From positions 26,598,001 to 26,662,000 of the forward strand of contig JBITNC010000002.1 of assembly GCA_050084985.1 (NCBI GenBank): a stretch of DNA of 64,000 nt. Direction: 5' to 3'. The DNA comes from Nageia nagi (Eukaryota > Pinophyta). Numbering within the stretch: position 1 is the first letter of the stretch; every line of letters starts with the position of its first letter. The position numbers and the translations under genes were made by a program. The notes beneath the pieces were generated by a model. That model did no database searches, was not told where the DNA came from, and saw only the letters and a program-made list of their open reading frames with translations. This document shows positions 58,201-64,000 of the stretch, piece by piece.

Positions 58201-61200
58201 CTCGGAATACCAGTAGATGATCTGTCTCCATCGTCACATTCTGTGACACCATCCTTAACTTCATTGCTTTGCCAGGACTCAGTATTCACCTCCAGGACAA
58301 CACTAGCACGAGAAACTTCAGTCTTTATTTTGTTTTTTGAATCATTTGCATCATGTTTGTCAGATGTGATAGGTGAAGACACTCTGCTTGCTGAAATGAA
58401 TGAATCTTCAATTGGTCCACTGTTGGTGCATGGAGCAGGGCTCCGTCCAGGGTTGGGAAGTTTAACTATCAACCTATGACTGTTTGCATTATCCCCACGT
58501 ACATTGTCTATTGTCCTATCAGATATTTGGCCAGATTGCAATGGCTTCTCAACTGTGTTTTTGCTCCAAGCAACAGACTTCCCTCCACCAGCCTCTTTTT
58601 GGGCTCCTGGCTTACTAGATCCTACCATACTATTACTTGATTTTCGATGGCGTGACCCTGCACTTGATCCTTTAGCATTCATAGAAGCTGCCGTAGAACT
58701 CCGAGCATCCTCTTTCCATGATGATCCAGCAGCCTTTCCAGGTTCGCTTGACCATGATTGACTGTTGTTCTGAGATTGACTGGAACTGCTACTCTTCTCT
58801 TCCTTACAGTGTGAATCTTTAGAGCTAATGGTTGATGAAAGCAATGGAGATACCTTGGTGGATGCTAATGGAACAGATGTTGATCTTGATAGGACATCCG
58901 TCTGCGCAGACCTATTTGAGATTGCTTTTACGCTAGAGTTTAGCGGCATTGAACTTTTTGCCGCTTCAACAGGTCCTCCACGCCTACCTCCATGTGCATG
59001 AGAAACCTCACCAGAAGCCTGTTTACAAGGCAATGTTACACCCTGACTTAAACCAGACTTTGTATCATTATTATTCATTTCCTTTTCAACACGTTTCTTC
59101 CATATATCAACTATATTTCTTGCCTTTTTCTGAATGTCCACGTTCTTGTGATTGCGCAAGTGATTCACTGATTTCCCAACACTACAAGTCTTCAAAACAT
59201 CAAGATCGACAGGTAGTCTACCAAGAGCATGAAGCAATGTTAAGAGAAGTTCTTCGATGACTTTGTCACTCTCCTTTGGGCTTCCATTATCTCCAGTCTT
59301 TCCTTTATGGGCTTCTTGAAGCCAATCATCTAAGATAGGCAAGCCTTTAAGCTGCACAAATTGGCTGAGGCAGTCATCTCGATCTGTAGTTGCAATCACT
59401 CCTACGAGTTCCTTACGCCATGAAGCCAAATCAATTCCCTTCCTAGCAGCATCATTCCGATTAAGCTGCATAAGATGCACAAGCTGCCCAGCACATTCAG
59501 TGTTTATAAGACTCCCATCTCTGTTAGTAATTCTCGCAATTTCTTCTGGTCTCATGCTGCTGTCTTGTTTGAAATGACCTATCTCACTACGCTCTCTCTT
59601 AACAGGATCTGTATTGTGATCAGCACGCTCCCTCTTCTTGCCCTTACCTTGAGAAGGAAATGAGCTATTGTGTGCAGTATCTGAACCAGTTTTCAAGGTC
59701 GAAGAAGACATACCATTCATATCCTTAGGGGATGGCCCTCCTGACTGCATTACTGCATGCGTTTCATGTCTAGTCTTATCCAACAACTGATCTACTTCTT
59801 CTTGCCGTTCCTGCATCAAACCAACAGTCAGATATTAGAAGAAAATTGAACGGAAAGATAAGTATCTCCACTTCAATGCCCAGATAAAACAGCCAGCGCA
59901 ACACAATAAGATTAAATTAAAGAGTTAAAAATTGCTGAAAAGTTACAGCTGAGCTCAGTTATTCTTATTATTATATTCAGAAGGGCCAGTCCAAAACACA
60001 GACATGGGTATGATAACTTATTTATTATGTAGAAAATCAATGGGGCATACTGAAACTCATATCAATTGGCAATCAGCTGAAATTTTCCCTGTAAACAACT
60101 GATCATACTAAATAGTACTGATGAAGCAATCATCTTAGAACGTTCCAACTTCCATATTTTGCAATCCCAAGATGTAAACTTTTAGATCAATGAATTTCAG
60201 AGGCAGCTCGAGCAGCATTCCAATCAATAAATGAATGGTACTCCCGTCTTCTCAGAATTTAACAAGAAAATGAGGTTTCTGCATCTAATGCACAATCACA
60301 AATCAATCACGTCATTGGTTTAACTGTCTATTAGTCGATTAGAAAAAATAACTTATTCTGGAGTATGTTAAAACCAAACTTTACTTGAACTAGTAAATTA
60401 TTAAAAATTGGCAACAACGGTAGCAAAATGGGCCTTGCAAAGATTTCTTCCAGGCATAATTAGTGGGCAGTATCCCATATCTGCTACATTCATCCACTCA
60501 GGAAGAACACGTTTATGATATAAGAGAATATAGAACCTCTCAGAAAATGCTCAATTATTACATACGAGAATCCGACTTCCTAGGAAACAACCAAACCATG
60601 ATGGGATATCCCAATGGTTTGTTAAATCGTATGAAGCAAATGAAACCAAAGCGTGAACATTTTTAATGCGAGTCTAAATCCAAAATCAACAATGAATTGA
60701 ACAGGTATTCAATTAATACATTTTTTCATGTGTTAATACAAGAAGTTTTTTCTTCCATGCAACCCTAACATCAGAAAGAGTTTGAAGAATCAGACAGACA
60801 TAATTTGATACTATTTTATTTATAGATAAGTTTTCAGCCACCAACAACGTATATACATGAATGTTGTACTGTACTTTTTATATCATGCACGATTATTTGG
60901 AATTATCTGCAGCAAATACCAGTAATATTTTTTAAACATAAAAGTTACATCCTTAATACGATCGCTACAACTGCATGCACCACGGTCCAATAGAAATGAA
61001 ACAAAATATGCAGCATTATAGCATTGTTAGCATGCTGTGTGTCAAATTTTGCGCGCTGACAAACACCATATAACATAGGCAAACGTGGTAAGTTATGATG
61101 CACAACAACTGGCCCTTTTCCCTAGCATTCTTTCATAAAATGCTTCGCTAGTCATCACTCCCTACACATGTAACGCATTAAATTGTTTGAAGTGGAAGTA

Positions 61201-63653
61201 TCCACTTGTTCTGACACCATGTTGCAAAATCTTAATCCTTGTGAACCAAATACCTAAGGAATGTTACGTAATGGCACTTCATACTAGGCACATTTTCACA
61301 TCCAGTTTCAAATCAAAGGCTGCTTTCCAAGGTCTTTGAAAAATAATCATATACTTCATAAATAGAAACTGAGCAACAAATCTTGAATAACAGGCAAATC
61401 GAGCTTTATAAAAGTGTCCAATTTCAAGATTATATGAAGGTTCAGCATGGAATAACTTACATCAGTGTAGTCTTGATCCGTTAACCACCATAGACATTTG
61501 TTCGTGGTATCATACACTCTTCTACATACAAATGAGGATACACCTGCTGGAAGCTCGATACCCTCCCTAAGAAATGCAACTTTACAAGGGTGAAGCAGCG
61601 AAGCAGCTGATATCTCATCCTTGTGAAATGAATAGAAGACCTCGTTTGGCGCTGCTTCAAGCACAACACCCTTTCCTAGCTTAACATCTGCTGGTCGATA
61701 TAGCCAATTTACACCTAATTTGATCTGACCCTCCTTGTCCTCTGTCATGCAACGAATAATCCCAATGAAAGGCGGTGCATTTCCAGCCTGAAAAAGTGCA
61801 CAATCTCCAATGCTGATTTTACGATCATCCTGCAAATTCGTATGGTTTAAGGCCTTTCTTCATCTGTGTCTACAGAAATTCATATAAAAGAGAGGAAACA
61901 AGCAGAATCTACAAACTATGTGAATCATGAAACAAGTAAAATCACCAATCCAGTATCATAAATCACCTACACAATGAAATTAATGCAGAGAGAACAATTA
62001 ATTACATCAACATAAACTAATTCTTGTTATACAGGAAAACTAACATATTGTGTTAGCCACGGAATTAACCGAATATTATACAATAATAAAACTCAAGAGG
62101 TGGAAGCACTCACTGGAAGAAATCATATAGTTAATATATTTAATTATTTAAATGCATGTGTCACCTATTCTTTCAAAAAATAGGTCCAATTGTAGGAACC
62201 TACAGACAAAGTGGCCTTCGAGATAGAAAACCAGGTTGCAACTCATAAGTCAAACACTCCCGAACAAATTACCACCCTCCTTAGCTCTAAATCTCCTACA
62301 AAGTACCATGCACTATAAAAAATAAATATTTCTTATAAATTCCTTTGATACTGAAGTAGAAATTGTCTTTTGCCAGTCTTGGACCTTGGTCATATTCATA
62401 CGCTGCCAGATTCCTCCGTATTTATTTTTAACTCCCTTCTCAGTCGTCACCGTGATGTCCAATACTGAATTAAAACCACTCCCAAATGCAAACTAATGGC
62501 ACAGCAAGAAACACAGAATCCGCTGAAAATGATAAAAGGGTGTCTCTACATTACTCACTAACCACAAAATAAAAACAGCATATATCGAACTTAAACGAAA
62601 TCCTGCAGGCAAAAATTCAAAAATCCATATAATTTGTTATAAGACAATTATCAGTCGGTTCATGATACCATTCTGTAAAAAACACAATATCCCCCAACGC
62701 CATCTACTCTATTTCACTAACTAAAATCGTACATCAAATAACTCAAGTCTTGAATCACTTTGTGCAAGATCCTTCACTGAAAACTTAAGCCTCCTGATCT
62801 ATATCCTTTCTTCAGCACACTATCCAACCTCAGCCCTCAATTTCAGAAGCCTTAAGCCTTAAATCATATACCAGTTTTTCAGAAAAACACTTTCGGAATA
62901 TACAAACAGATTGCAATTTACAAACTAATCGTAGAAGGAACAACCTCACGGAAGCTATCTCCCCACCACTGGTGGTTGTTCGAAGGCCCAGAAGTCTCGT
63001 TTCCCTTTATCAGGTAAAAGGTCTTGCCACAATCCAACCCAAAAACCAGTTCAATATTTCTAACATCACCGACCTTTTCTCCAACAACACAACACATGCG
63101 AAGTTTCATCAATCAAATTTTAAGGCGATTGAAGCTAACATTCCCTGGATCCACTACTTGATATTAATCAATGATAAGAAGCTTGAATCCCAAATACACA
63201 GTTTCATATAAATGTTTACCACATAAGACACTCCGATAAAATCTCCTATCCTGAACAACATGGCAGATTGGGGTTTGTAATATAAACCTTCCACAATAAT
63301 CCTAAACTTAAAACTGATAGGCCTAGAGTTTCAAAAAAAAGGGGAAAATCTATTCATTAGGAGGAAACGGAAAGCAATTGCACAAAAATACTTCAATTCT
63401 GTTTCTGAGAGCTTTTGCTGACAAATCCTCCGCATATTTCTGAAATATTATTAGTATTTTCGCTCTGATTTTATTTCAGAGCCGCTTCAAGAGATTAGCA
63501 TACAGACCAAATCAGCTATTGTGAAAGATCAAACAAACAAGCAAATACCTTTGAAAAAAATTTGATACTGGAAGAATCACCGACTGTACCGTTTGCAGGG
63601 ACAGGCCACATGTGCCGCTTCCGAGGTCGCTCTTCACTCTGCTGCCCATGCAT
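55209..63653 (-). CDS. SUO: SUO-like protein: BAH domain, TFIIS-N (LW) domain, C-terminal GW motifs
   Basis: Coding exons on the minus strand are 63653-63549, 61829-61461 and 59810-55209. All junctions are in phase 0 with GT-AG introns, giving about 1691 residues; Arabidopsis SUO has roughly 1600. The N-terminus MHGQQSEERPRKRHMWPVP is typical of the family. Exon 2 encodes a BAH domain (about residues 40-158), a protein-interaction module of chromatin factors. Exon 3 starts ERQEEVDQLLDKT, has basic NLS-like stretches (KGKKRERADH, PVKRERSE) and a TFIIS N-terminal LW domain at about 263-403 (KGLPILDDWLQEA to VDIWKKRVEKE). A long Ser-rich disordered part follows. The C-terminal third has two GW sites (EPGWKG, about 56442; SGWGLN, about 55905) and five DLN motifs. 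In Arabidopsis, SUO is reported to act in microRNA-mediated translational repression with its GW repeats contacting AGO1, and to affect vegetative phase change. Orthology is inferred from domain order. It looks intact. Confidence 0.93.
59811..61460 (-). other. Intron 2 of the SUO-like gene
   Basis: 1.65 kb, with donor GTAAGT and acceptor GATGCAG directly before GAACGGCAAGAAG (ERQEE). No other feature was recognised. Confidence 0.75.
61461..61829 (-). other. SUO: SUO-like gene, coding exon 2 (BAH domain)
   Basis: 123 codons between acceptor TTTGCAG|GATGAT and donor ACTGAT|GTAAGT. The BAH landmarks are ISIGDCALFQAGNAPPFIGI, WLYRPADVKLGKG, NEVFYSFHKDEISAASLLH and VCRRVYDTTNKCLWWL. Length and both splice phases (0) agree with joining exons 1 and 3. 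Confidence 0.9.
61830..63548 (-). other. Intron 1 of the SUO-like gene
   Basis: 1.7 kb, with donor GTATTT and acceptor GCAG. I see no transposon insertion, repeat array or conserved non-coding structure in it. Confidence 0.7.
63549..63653 (-). other. SUO: SUO-like gene, coding exon 1
   Basis: 35 codons from MHGQQSEERPRKRHMWPVP to IKFFSK, ending AAG|GTATTT. An in-frame upstream ATG at 63701 would add 16 residues (MLFPKKKRKIWRRCKA). The MHG start is preferred because family members begin MHGR or similar directly before the RH.W.VP motif. Confidence 0.8.
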
Positions 63654-63942
63654 AGCCTTGCATCTTCGCCAAATTTTCCTTTTCTTTTTTGGGAACAGCA
63701 ATTAATATCCCTCCTCCTTAACCTTCCGAAGTTTTCCTCACGCTATTGGCCTTAATATCGTCCATTTCCCCGCGGCAGACGGTAGATCTCTCCAATTCGC
63801 ACAGAATTTCAAAAAGTTGTTGTCTAAAAACGCGATAAAATGGAAATTTCTCCAAAACCTTAAAATATACCGTTTGAACGTGACATACTCAAGGGTTTCT
63901 GGTAAAAGAGCCTTGGAACTGCAGAAGAATCATGGATGGAGT

Positions 63943-63950
63943 TTTTTATA
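63943..63950 (-). promoter_or_regulatory. Possible TATA box of the SUO-like gene
   Basis: The minus strand reads TATAAAAA about 290 bases upstream of the proposed start codon, a plausible distance given a 5' untranslated region of some 250 bases. The evidence is the motif alone, in AT-rich DNA. Confidence 0.3.
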
Positions 63951-64000
63951 CAAGAAACCGCTTGTAATCGTGGAAAGCTCGATCCACAGGCAAATTTCTG

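Noticed and set aside
57895-58761. Open frames on the plus strand opposite the SUO-like exon
   Set aside because: They are shadows of a long Ser-rich coding exon on the minus strand. The minus-strand frame has clear domains and splice sites.
1-64000. Search for tRNA, rRNA, organellar inserts or bacterial-type systems
   Set aside because: None recognised by eye. tRNA genes cannot be fully excluded without a covariance-model scan.

Overview
The window reads as a stretch of plant nuclear genome, most likely from a gymnosperm. It is AT-rich and holds one protein-coding gene with introns at the right end and about 53 kb of nested transposable elements to its left. The plant assignment rests on a BAH plus TFIIS-N plus GW protein of the SUO type, Ty1/copia elements primed by initiator-Met tRNA, and pentatricopeptide (PPR) debris. 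The lean towards a gymnosperm is an inference from the LINE type, the many PPR fragments and the old nested LTR elements; no species can be named.

Layout: 1-4390 is the 3' part of a decayed plus-strand copia element (called Z) with its 3' LTR. 4391-9290 is old intergenic DNA with a 361-bp fold-back element, AT microsatellite, degenerate satellite and broken PPR pieces. 9290-10377 is a LINE ORF2 fragment. 10378-23344 is a plus-strand copia element (A1) split by a complete minus-strand copia element (A2, 12293-21538). 23345-27333 is the 5' half of another minus-strand copia element (B), joined head-on to A1. 27684-53205 is an old plus-strand gypsy-like element (F) that lacks pol. F is split by copia element C (29247-39748, TSD TTTTT), which carries the tiny internally deleted element D (35676-37489, TSD AAAAT) in its leader, and by the youngest full-length copia element E (42121-51263, TSD CCATC). 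53206-64000 holds the SUO-like gene on the minus strand with three coding exons.

All copia elements belong to one family with at least two subfamilies (Z/A/B and C/D/E). They share a plan: an LTR of about 500 bp starting TGTTRGAAT, a PBS for tRNA-iMet, a very long leader of about 3 kb, one gag-pol frame, a 3' untranslated region with a tandem array, and a polypurine tract. None can encode an intact polyprotein, although E is broken by only two stop codons, a lost zinc-knuckle cysteine and one in-frame deletion.

The signals not explained by standard annotation lie in the non-coding parts of this copia family: (1) a tandem array before the polypurine tract whose units form a short hairpin with paired, compensating changes; (2) a U3 palindrome whose pairing is kept between subfamilies although its sequence differs; (3) a GC-rich block at the same place in every long leader that differs between copies and in C consists partly of PPR-gene fragments; (4) a conserved leader block that looks like an intron ending just before the gag start codon. 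No tRNA, rRNA, organellar insert or CRISPR array was recognised.
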